Under the pieces are notes generated by a model. The model was not told where the DNA came from. It did no database searches and worked only from the letters and a program-made list of their open reading frames with translations. The position numbers and the translations under genes are program-made. From Pseudomonadota bacterium (GTDB lineage Bacteria; Myxococcota_A; Polyangia; Haliangiales; Haliangiaceae), in NCBI GenBank assembly GCA_023386455.1, contig JAEWJO010000038.1, positions 1 to 9,707 of the forward strand: a stretch of DNA of 9,707 nucleotides. The letters are read 5' to 3'. Below are positions 1 through 8,852 of the stretch, piece after piece; position 1 is the stretch's first letter, and every line of letters begins with the position of its first letter.

Positions 1-1
1 T

Positions 2-1849
2 CGTCGCACCGTCCTGGCCGCCCTCGCGATCGGTATCGACAGCCGCGATGAAGACGCCGCGCGCAAGGCGCTGCGCGCGGTCGACCCCCTCCTGCGCGGC
101 ATCGCGAGGCGCCGGCTCGAGCGCGCGCTGATCGATGCAGCACTCGCGTGCGATGCCGCGGCCGTCTCGTCGCCGGCGCCCGAGCACGTCATGCGGATCG
201 CCGCGCTCGCGATCGCGGGCAAGCCGCCGGGCGATCTGGCCGACCCGAACGCCGTGATGGCGACGTACCAGACGATCGGCCGCCGGAGCGTCCCGAAGCT
301 CCCGCTCTACACGGCGGGCCTCGTGCTGGCACTCGCCGCGCTCGCCGGCGGTGTCGCGTTCTACATCGCGACCCGCCCCGGTCCGGCGAGCCGCACGTAC
401 GTGCGGCCGATGCCACCGCCGTCGGCCGACGCATACGCCAAGGGTGGCGTGCCGCTGTCCGAGCCCGCCCTCGACGACCTGCTCGGCGAGCAGCTGACCG
501 ACCTCGTCGTCGCCGGTGCCCGCGCCCGCGAGCGCGCCGAGAACGACCTACCGGGCATGCTCGACAAGCTCCACTCCGCGCCGGCGATCTCCTCGCGCGC
601 GCCTGCGCTCGTGAAGGCATGGGACGACGTGCTCGCGACGTTCGCGCGCTCGGTGCTGATCGCGCAGCGCCCCGAGGGGCCGACCGCACGCGAGCGCGAC
701 GAGATCCGCGAGTCGGTCCGTGCGTTCTCCGACGCGCTCCACGCGTCGGGCCTGGCCTACTTCCTCGAGGGTCGCTTCAAGGGCGGCTATCCGTACATCC
801 AGGCGTATCGCGTCGCCGAGGTCGTGTACGTCGTCGCCGGTGGCGCCCCGCGGCGCGTGCTGTCGCTGCGCCGGCTCGACAAGCTCAACAGCGCGTACGC
901 GGTGCTCGGCATGCACGACGAGGACACGGGCGACCCGACGCTGCACCTCGATCGCATCGATGTCGCGGTCGCGTCGACGATCCTGCCGGCGCTCGCCCCG
1001 GCGGCGGCCTACAAGCTCGGCGACGACGAGTGGATGCGCTGGGAGCTGAACAAGGCGCTCGGCACCCTGGTCGGTGAGGCGGTCCGGCGCGAGTACGCGA
1101 TCGCGCTCGGCGCAGACTCCGCCGCGCTGACGAAGATCGCCCAGCTCCTCGTCAAGCGCGGCGACATCATCGAGGAGTGGCGCGACAAGCTCGGCCGCAA
1201 GAAGCTCGTGTTCTCGTCGACCGACGATCTGTTCGTGCCGCCGCCGCTGCTCGCCGCGCTCGAGGGCGACGTGCCGAACTACCAGCGCAAGAAGGTCGCC
1301 GAGATCGACCGCTCGCTCGCCGAGCTCGGTGCGCCGCGCATCCACGCGCACGTCCACGACCTCGTCGCCGCGACCGTGCGCCGCCACGAGGCGCAGCACG
1401 CGTTCGACTACGACCGCGACACGGAGGCTCGTTACCCGCAGGCACTCGCCGACATGCTCGGCGCGCCGCACGACATGGACGGCAACGAGGTCGCGATCGT
1501 CCGCAGCGCCCGCGCGGAGCTCTCGGGCTATCTGTCGCAGATCGCGAACGACCCGGCGACGCCGCAGGCCGCGCTGTGGCACCTCGCGCGCAACGTGTTC
1601 GATCGCAACCAGTGGGGCACCGGTGAGTGCTACGCCGCCGTCGTCGTGCTCGAAGGCCTCGCGCGGAAGCTCGGCACGACCGAGCTCCCCGAGCCTCGGT
1701 TCCAGCGTGGCGTCAATCGCGAGCGCTTCGCGGTGATCGCGAAGCTGCTCGCCGTGCAGCCCGATGCGAAGCTCCGCGAGGCCGCAGCGTCGCTATGGAC
1801 CGAGCTCTACGGCGAGCCGCTGACGACGATCGCGGACGCGAAACACTGA
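2..1849 (+). CDS. Membrane-anchored putative zincin-type metallopeptidase, 5'-partial
   Basis: I do not recognise the family. The frame is open from base 2 to the TGA at 1847-1849 (615 residues visible), so the true start is upstream. ATG at 191 is only an internal candidate, because the 63 codons before it are equally G/C-ending and protein-like. Counting from the ATG at 191, residues about 39-60 form one hydrophobic helix (LYTAGLVLALAALAGGVAFYIA) followed by a Pro-rich linker. The preceding side is Arg-rich, which suggests a cytoplasmic N-terminus and a large C-terminal domain outside the inner membrane. That domain has HEAQH at residues 399-403, matching the HExxH zinc site of zincin peptidases. 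ARAELSGYL follows, with Glu443 placed 40 residues after the motif as a plausible third ligand. The family assignment is inference from these motifs. There is no partner gene on this strand within the window except the small gene at 1924. The protein could also be a catalytically silent relative. Confidence 0.8.
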   Translation, partial: RRTVLAALAIGIDSRDEDAARKALRAVDPLLRGIARRRLERALIDAALACDAAAVSSPAPEHVMRIAALAIAGKPPGDLADPNAVMATYQTIGRRSVPKLPLYTAGLVLALAALAGGVAFYIATRPGPASRTYVRPMPPPSADAYAKGGVPLSEPALDDLLGEQLTDLVVAGARARERAENDLPGMLDKLHSAPAISSRAPALVKAWDDVLATFARSVLIAQRPEGPTARERDEIRESVRAFSDALHASGLAYFLEGRFKGGYPYIQAYRVAEVVYVVAGGAPRRVLSLRRLDKLNSAYAVLGMHDEDTGDPTLHLDRIDVAVASTILPALAPAAAYKLGDDEWMRWELNKALGTLVGEAVRREYAIALGADSAALTKIAQLLVKRGDIIEEWRDKLGRKKLVFSSTDDLFVPPPLLAALEGDVPNYQRKKVAEIDRSLAELGAPRIHAHVHDLVAATVRRHEAQHAFDYDRDTEARYPQALADMLGAPHDMDGNEVAIVRSARAELSGYLSQIANDPATPQAALWHLARNVFDRNQWGTGECYAAVVVLEGLARKLGTTELPEPRFQRGVNRERFAVIAKLLAVQPDAKLREAAASLWTELYGEPLTTIADAKH

Positions 1850-1923
1850 CTGGCAACGATCGCGACATCGCTTCGCGTGATGCACGCCGCTGCCAGACCG
1901 CGTGACGTCGTGCACGATGCAGT

Positions 1924-2193
1924 GTGTGGAAGCGGTCGGGGCAGGAGCCGCGGGTCACGTTTCGCTGTCCCTGGTGCGACGGCGCGTCGCCGATCTACGG
2001 CCGTCACGAGCAGCGGCGCGTTCACTGGCTGCTCGCGGGCTGCCCGAACATCCCGTGCGGGCGCGGCGTGATGATCAAGGTGTCCGCGCGCGCGTCGTGG
2101 CTCGAGCTCGATACCGGCGACGACGGCCTCCTGCTCAGCGGAAGCTGCGTGTTCCCGCAGGACGGCGCGGCTAGTCCATCGCGATCGCGGTGA
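1924..2193 (+). CDS. Small zinc-ribbon-like Cys-rich protein
   Basis: This is an 89-residue product with a GTG start; an in-frame TGA at 1903-1905 bounds the frame and no ATG is available upstream. Coding status is supported by third-position bias: only 6 of the first 82 codons end in A or T, and the other two plus-strand frames lack this pattern. The protein has CPWC at residues 15-18 and CPNIPC at residues 40-45. This gives two paired Cys knuckles 22 residues apart, as in treble-clef or zinc-ribbon folds, plus a fifth Cys at 75. It therefore probably binds one zinc ion; nucleic-acid or protein binding is only a guess. No clear ribosome binding site precedes the GTG. The last 23 nt overlap tail to tail with the secreted-protein gene on the minus strand, and codon bias falls in that overlap. 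The function is unknown. Confidence 0.68.
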   Translation: MWKRSGQEPRVTFRCPWCDGASPIYGRHEQRRVHWLLAGCPNIPCGRGVMIKVSARASWLELDTGDDGLLLSGSCVFPQDGAASPSRSR

Positions 2194-2569
2194 CGTAGCC
2201 GACGCGCGGCGTCTTCAGCGCCGGCGTCGCCCCCGGATCGCACGACAGGATCTCTTCCTCGTACGTGTACGTGTAGTGCGTCTCCGACGTCGGGAACAGC
2301 CGCTCGGTCGCGCGCCACTCGCAGCCATCGTTGATGAACGCGCGCGTCTTGAACGTCATCGCGTGCGGCTGGCCGTCGCGGAGCGTCACGAACACGTCGC
2401 CCTCGTTCCACGCCGTGAGGTACAGCGCGCGCGGCCGCTCCGGTGCGTGGAGCACGAGCCGTTGCACCACGTCCTGGCGCTTTGCCGGCACCGCGAACGC
2501 GAGGGTTGCCATTGCCACGCCTGCCACCGCCGCCATCTTCAGAAGGGGAGCTTCGACAGCTTGCAGCAT
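2171..2569 (-). CDS. Small secreted protein of unknown function
   Basis: The product is 132 residues and I do not recognise the family. Residues 12-26 are hydrophobic (MAAVAGVAMATLAFA), followed by VPA-KRQ, a good signal peptidase I site near residue 29. The mature part would be about 103 residues in the periplasm or outside. It has two cysteines (83 and 110) that could form a disulfide, and a Thr/Tyr-rich stretch near residues 94-103. ATG at 2569 is preferred because it keeps Lys11 ahead of the hydrophobic core. ATG at 2536 (residue 12) is an alternative: four of the first eleven codons end in A or T, while later codons are strongly G/C-ending. The gene lies 52 nt after the channel gene on the same strand, with a hairpin between them, so it may be a distal operon member. 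It ends tail to tail with the zinc-ribbon gene. Confidence 0.72.
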   Translation of the reverse strand: MLQAVEAPLLKMAAVAGVAMATLAFAVPAKRQDVVQRLVLHAPERPRALYLTAWNEGDVFVTLRDGQPHAMTFKTRAFINDGCEWRATERLFPTSETHYTYTYEEEILSCDPGATPALKTPRVGYVTAIAMD

Positions 2570-2584
2570 CCTTCGATGGTACGC

Positions 2585-2613
2585 GCGAAATCCGACGCTG
2601 CCAGCGATTTCGC
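2585..2613. other. Inverted-repeat hairpin between channel gene and secreted-protein gene
   Basis: GCGAAATC (2585-2592) and GATTTCGC (2606-2613) are perfect 8-bp complements around a 13-nt loop, which itself can pair weakly (CGCTG/CAGCG). The element lies in the 52-nt gap, 8 nt beyond the channel stop codon and 15 nt before the next ATG in transcription order. No U-tract follows on either strand, so it is not a classical intrinsic terminator. It could protect the 3' end of the upstream message, attenuate transcription or shape translation of the next gene. This is the most A/T-containing stem noticed in the intergenic gaps, but its function is inference. Confidence 0.4.
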
Positions 2614-2621
2614 AGGGGCCG

Positions 2622-4163
2622 CTAGCGCGTCGAGTCGATTCCGAAAAAGCCGCGAATCCGCCCGAGCAGGTCCTGCTTCGCGGTCTCGTGGCGGGTGCGG
2701 CGATCGGAGTCGCGGTCGTCGTCGCGCGCGCTCGACAGCGCCGCCCGCCGGTCCGCGAGCACCTCGGCGACCTGGTCGGCGATCGCGGGCGTCTCGCGCA
2801 GCACCTCGCGGAATGCCTCCTTGTTCATCCGGTAGCACAGCATGTCGGTCGCCGCGATCACGGTCGCGTTGCGCGCCTCGCCGGTCATCAGCGACATCTC
2901 GCCGAAGAACTGGCCCGGCTGCAGCCGCGCAACGTCGCGCTGCTCGCGGCCGTTGCTGATCCGGACGACGCCGTCGCCCTCGACGATCATGTACAGACCG
3001 TCGTCGCTGTCGCCTTCGCGGGTGATCGCCTCGCCCGCGGCGAACGGCGTGAACTCGAGGTGGTCGGCGAGCGACCGCTGCTGCGCCGCCGTCAGCCCGC
3101 TGAACAGATCGACCTTGCCGAGCGCGCGCAGCCGCTGCTCGAGCTCGCGCTCGGCCTTGCGCGCGTCGCGCTCCGGCGTCTCGTGCGTCAGGAACACGCT
3201 GCTCGCCGGGATCGACATCGAGATGCCTGCGCGGCGCAGCGCGTACCACAGCCTCACGCGGACCCGGCTGTCGGTGCCGTCGTCGTGGTCGAGGTCGGTG
3301 AGCCAGTAGCGAACGACGTACTGCGCGAAGCTGTCGCGCACGCCGAAGAACTGGACGACCGGCCGCGGCTCGGGGGCGACACCCTCGATCGCGTCCTTGC
3401 GCAGTGCGGTCTCGACGGCCTCGATCACCTCGGTTGGAGGTGTGCGGAAGTCGACGAAGAACTCGACCGTGCGCCGCGTGTACGGCGCCGCACCGGAGCG
3501 CCGCGCGAGGATCGTGATCGTGCTCTTCACGAGCATGCCGTTCGGCACGATCACGGTGTCCCAGTTGCGGGTCTCGATCGCGGTGTAGCGCCAGCGGATC
3601 TCGGTGACGCGGCCGGTCGGCAGGTTCGTACCGAGCGACACCCAGTCGCCGACGCCGATCGACTTGTCGAGCTGCACCGACAGGCCGCCCATCACGTTGC
3701 CGAGCGTGTCCTGGAGCGAGAAGCCGATCACCGCGGTGACGACCGCACTCGTCGTGATGAGGCCGGCGACGGAGAACCCGGCGCGCTTGCCGACCGCGAT
3801 GAACACGACGATCGCGCCGACGGCGGTGACGAGATCGATCAGGATGCGCGGCAGCGCGAAGCCGACGCGCGGCAGCAGCACGCGGAACAGCGCGGTGACG
3901 CCGAGCGCGACGCATGCGAGCGCCTCGAACGCGAAGCTCGCCGTGTGGGCGATCGAGGACTCGTAGCCGTACGCCGCCTGGCCGGCGCCGACCGCGAGCG
4001 CCGCGACGTGGCCGACGAGCAGCGACGCGACCGCGCGCAGGTGATAGCGCTCGAGCGGACGCGGCGCGCCGTGGGCGAGCGCGCGCGTGATGAAATAGGC
4101 GAGCAGCACGAACGGCGTGCGCGCCGCCCATAGCTCCACGCCCAGCGTCGGCCAGAACGCCAC
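2622..4163 (-). CDS. MscS-family mechanosensitive channel with C-terminal cyclic-nucleotide-binding domain
   Basis: This 513-residue inner-membrane channel is an MscS-like pore fused to a cNMP-binding domain. Hydrophobic helices lie near residues 16-30, 43-66, 70-97 and 107-125, followed by the pore-lining helix at about 130-165. The classic MscS signature GFSLQDTLGNVMGGL is at 147-161, leading into DKSIGVGDWV and the beta domain (NWDTVIVPNG). After an alpha/beta segment and a charged helical linker (about 327-352), a cNMP domain spans about 353-455. Its phosphate-binding cassette is intact: FGEMSL (420-425, with Glu422) and RNATV (431-435, with Arg431). The tail is basic and amphipathic. The start is GTG 9 nt after the rpoD stop; the in-frame TAG of rpoD prevents any longer start. 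No Shine-Dalgarno is seen, which favours translational coupling. The known family role is osmotic pressure release or small-ion flux, here probably modulated by cAMP or cGMP. Ligand identity cannot be read from the sequence. Confidence 0.93.
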   Translation of the reverse strand: MAFWPTLGVELWAARTPFVLLAYFITRALAHGAPRPLERYHLRAVASLLVGHVAALAVGAGQAAYGYESSIAHTASFAFEALACVALGVTALFRVLLPRVGFALPRILIDLVTAVGAIVVFIAVGKRAGFSVAGLITTSAVVTAVIGFSLQDTLGNVMGGLSVQLDKSIGVGDWVSLGTNLPTGRVTEIRWRYTAIETRNWDTVIVPNGMLVKSTITILARRSGAAPYTRRTVEFFVDFRTPPTEVIEAVETALRKDAIEGVAPEPRPVVQFFGVRDSFAQYVVRYWLTDLDHDDGTDSRVRVRLWYALRRAGISMSIPASSVFLTHETPERDARKAERELEQRLRALGKVDLFSGLTAAQQRSLADHLEFTPFAAGEAITREGDSDDGLYMIVEGDGVVRISNGREQRDVARLQPGQFFGEMSLMTGEARNATVIAATDMLCYRMNKEAFREVLRETPAIADQVAEVLADRRAALSSARDDDRDSDRRTRHETAKQDLLGRIRGFFGIDSTR

Positions 4164-4172
4164 GAGCCGCGG

Positions 4173-6476
<2,304 letters not shown>

Positions 6477-6478
6477 CT

Positions 6479-8446
6479 TCACTCACTTGCTTTCGGTTTG
6501 GACAAAGTCGAAATCTGCTCCAGGAGTTGGTCGGCCAACGCCTGGTCACGTTTACCTTGTGCTTGTGCGAGCAACGCCTTCAGTCGCGACAGCTCGCGAT
6601 CGGTCGTCCCGGTCTTCGTCTCGCTGACGAGTGCCTTCTGCAGCCGGCGATGATCGAGCATCTTCTTGCGGAGCTCCAGATCGCTCGCCATCGCCGCCAG
6701 CTGGGCGCGCGGGTCTTTGTGTCCGGTGTACTTTCCAGACAGCACCAGCTTTGCGGACGGCAGGGGAAGTTGCACGAGGGCAGTCTCCAGGAGCGAGTGT
6801 CCGTCCCGGGCCGCGGAATACATGTCGCGAAGCCGACCGTCCGTCAAGAGCCAAAAAGCCTTGTCTGCTTCAATGCTTGCGATCAGATCCGGGTGGTCTG
6901 CGAGTAGGGAAATGACCTCTAGCTCCTCCGTCGGTGGCGGAGCGGAGGATTTCTCACCCGCCGACGGTGTTCCGCCCGAGGCGGCCGCCGGCGCGTGCGG
7001 ATGGGCCGAATGTCCCCGATCGTGCACGTTGCTGTCGCGTCCGCGGTCGCCCGCGGCTCGCTGCACGGCGGAGCGGACGATGTTGATGCTGATGTCGAGC
7101 GCCTTGGCGAACGTGTCGATGACGAGGTCGCGCTTGATCGGGTTTGCGATCTTCGCCGCGAGCCGCGCCGCGTCCTCGAGCGCGCGCGTCCGCGCGTCGG
7201 CGTTCGCGCGCGCCTTGCCCCAGACCTCGAAGCAGAAGTACTCGATGCCGCCGAGCGCGCGATCGATCGCTTCCTTCAGCTGCGCCGCACCGCCCGACGC
7301 GACGAGGCTGTCGGGATCGACGCCGCCGGCGAGCGGACCGGCGCCGCCGGAGTTGCCGGCGCCCGGCCGCGACGCGACGAGCACCTCGACGTCCGCCTCG
7401 ACGCACATCTGCAGCGCGTGCATCGTCGCCTTGTAGCCGGCCTTGTCCCCGTCGTAGAGCAGCACGATTCGTTCGGTCAGTCGCTTCAGCGTGATCACCT
7501 GTTCGAGCGTCAGCGCGGTCCCGAGCGGGGCGACGACGTCGACGAAGCCGGCCTGGTGGAGCGAGATGACGTCGAAGTTTCCCTCGACGAGCACGGCGCG
7601 CCCAGCTTTTTGCATGCCCTCGCGCGCCTGCGCGAGCCCGAACAGGGTCCGGCTCTTCTTGTAGACGGTGCTCTCGGGACTGTTGATGTACTTCGGCGGC
7701 TCATCGTACGCCGTCGGCTGCGCCGCCGCCCCACGATGATCTGTGACGCGGGGGCCGTCGGGCGCCGCCGGCGGCTTGCCGATCACGCGCGCCGAGAACG
7801 CGACGATCTCGCCGCCGGGTACGACGACCGGACAGACGAGCCGATCGCGATACCGATCGTAGTAGCCGCCGGCGCGCGGCTGGCGTGCGACGAGGCCGAG
7901 CCGGGTCGCGAGCTCCATGTCGCAGCTCTTCGCCTTCAAGAAGTCGGCGAGGGCGTGCCAGTCGGGCGGCGCGTAGCCGAGCTGGAACTTGTCGGTGATC
8001 TCGGCGCCGACGCCGCGCTTCGCGAGGTAGGCGCGACCCGGCTCGCCGCGCGCCGGATCCGCGAGCACCTCGCGAAAGAATGCGGTCGCGTGCCGGTTGA
8101 TGTCGAGCATCGCGATCCGCTCGCCGCGCGCGCGGCGCAGCTCCGGCGACTCCTCGACCTTCGGCACGGCGACGCCGAACCGCGCGCCGAGCTGCTCGGC
8201 CGCCTCGACGAAGCTCTTGCCCTCGAGCTCCATCACGAAGTCGAACACGTCGCCCTTCTTGTTGCAGCCAAAGCAGATGAAGCGACCCTTGTCGGGCGTG
8301 ACGTTGAACGAAGGCGTCTTCTCGCCGTGGAACGGGCAGAGGCCCTTCCAGTTGCGCCCCGCCTTGCGGCGCTGCACGTGCTGGCCGATCCCCGCGACGA
8401 TGTCTGCGCGGCTCCGGATCTCGTTGATGATCTCCTCGGCAATCAT
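6479..8446 (-). CDS. dnaG: DNA primase DnaG
   Basis: This is replicative primase (655 residues), which makes RNA primers at the fork and works with the DnaB helicase. The N-terminal CHC2 zinc finger has Cys37, His40, Cys58 and Cys61 in CPFHGEKTPSF and FICFGC. The catalytic core follows, with YDRYRDRLVCPV at about 196-207 and PKYINSPES at 251-259. The TOPRIM fold has VEGNFDV (Glu288) and YDGDKAG (Asp332 and Asp334), the expected metal-binding acidic residues. Residues about 505-655 are the helical C-terminal domain that should bind DnaB, after a His/Gly/Pro-rich linker at about 465-505. Compared with E. coli, there are extra residues near 224-248 and a Gly-rich insertion near 361-375. The start is ATG with only a weak GAGA upstream. 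Codon bias is strong in the first part and clearly relaxed in the last third. The stop lies just before the rpoD start, so the pair is a translationally linked operon. Confidence 0.97.
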   Translation of the reverse strand: MIAEEIINEIRSRADIVAGIGQHVQRRKAGRNWKGLCPFHGEKTPSFNVTPDKGRFICFGCNKKGDVFDFVMELEGKSFVEAAEQLGARFGVAVPKVEESPELRRARGERIAMLDINRHATAFFREVLADPARGEPGRAYLAKRGVGAEITDKFQLGYAPPDWHALADFLKAKSCDMELATRLGLVARQPRAGGYYDRYRDRLVCPVVVPGGEIVAFSARVIGKPPAAPDGPRVTDHRGAAAQPTAYDEPPKYINSPESTVYKKSRTLFGLAQAREGMQKAGRAVLVEGNFDVISLHQAGFVDVVAPLGTALTLEQVITLKRLTERIVLLYDGDKAGYKATMHALQMCVEADVEVLVASRPGAGNSGGAGPLAGGVDPDSLVASGGAAQLKEAIDRALGGIEYFCFEVWGKARANADARTRALEDAARLAAKIANPIKRDLVIDTFAKALDISINIVRSAVQRAAGDRGRDSNVHDRGHSAHPHAPAAASGGTPSAGEKSSAPPPTEELEVISLLADHPDLIASIEADKAFWLLTDGRLRDMYSAARDGHSLLETALVQLPLPSAKLVLSGKYTGHKDPRAQLAAMASDLELRKKMLDHRRLQKALVSETKTGTTDRELSRLKALLAQAQGKRDQALADQLLEQISTLSKPKASE

Positions 8447-8544
8447 TCTCGGCTACCGCACGTCACATCGCGCCACACGCACCGTGCCCCCACGTGCGAT
8501 CTATCGACCTTGACCGATCCGCCGACGGAAGGCCAGCGCTCGCA
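8447..8544. other. Intergenic gap upstream of dnaG, possible promoter region
   Basis: These 98 nt separate the 72-residue membrane protein gene from dnaG and are the most likely place for a dnaG promoter. On the minus strand I see a short A/T-richer patch (TCGATAGATCG) and GCACG repeats, but no convincing -35/-10 pair with correct spacing and no terminator with a U-tract. The operon may instead start further upstream. Confidence 0.25.
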
Positions 8545-8763
8545 CTACTTCGTCGCGCCGGTCTCGGCGACGTCGTCCTTCGGACGCGACGCGTCGACGA
8601 GCGCGTACACGACGAGGCACAGCGTCAGCGCGATCCAGAGGCCGAGCAGGATCTGGATGCCGCGCGTCGTGCGCTCGGCGACCTTGGGCCCGTGGTCCTC
8701 GTGGCCGAGATCGTGGCGGTGCTTCTTGCGCGCCGTTCCAGGAACTTCGCCGGACTCGTCCAT
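8545..8763 (-). CDS. Small single-helix membrane protein
   Basis: The product is 72 residues with ATG at 8763 and stop TAG at 8545. The open frame extends upstream to about 9177, but that part is Arg/Gly-rich and antisense-like, and it overlaps the gene ending at 8853. The internal ATG, which follows an 89-nt gap after that gene, is therefore the credible start. Residues 36-57 form one strong transmembrane helix (IQILLGLWIALTLCLVVYAL). It is preceded by a basic RTTRG and a His-rich stretch with His15, His17, His21 and His24. A short polar tail with SRPKDD follows. A cytoplasmic N-terminus is inferred from the positive charges. No Shine-Dalgarno is obvious. I do not recognise the family. Its position directly before dnaG on the same strand suggests co-transcription but does not prove a link to replication. 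Confidence 0.62.
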   Translation of the reverse strand: MDESGEVPGTARKKHRHDLGHEDHGPKVAERTTRGIQILLGLWIALTLCLVVYALVDASRPKDDVAETGATK

Positions 8764-8852
8764 ATCTGGCGGAACTTGCCCGACGGGGCCGACAAGATCA
8801 AGCGTGCCCGCGCCCGGCGCGCGCCCGGAATGAGCGCCGCTCGTTCGCCGGG

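Noticed and set aside
548..1582. A 344-codon minus-strand frame opposite the zincin-like gene
   Set aside because: The composition is Arg/Val/Leu/Asp-biased as expected for an antisense frame. The plus-strand frame carries coherent motifs and a membrane helix.
1850..1923. Terminator after the zincin-like gene
   Set aside because: Only a 5-bp CGCGA/TCGCG pairing (1861-1877) without a U-tract is present, which is expected by chance in such GC-rich DNA.
6820..6847. Promoter inside dnaG for rpoD (TTGACG-like -35 on the minus strand)
   Set aside because: The hexamer 17 nt further on is CATGTA, a poor -10, so I do not call a promoter.
6995..8833. A 612-codon plus-strand open frame opposite dnaG
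   Set aside because: dnaG has all family motifs; this frame is its antisense shadow and has no recognisable domain.
8764..8852. GC-rich hairpins in the gap before the small membrane protein gene
   Set aside because: The apparent palindromes around GGCGCGCGCCC pair over only about 4 bp when aligned properly.
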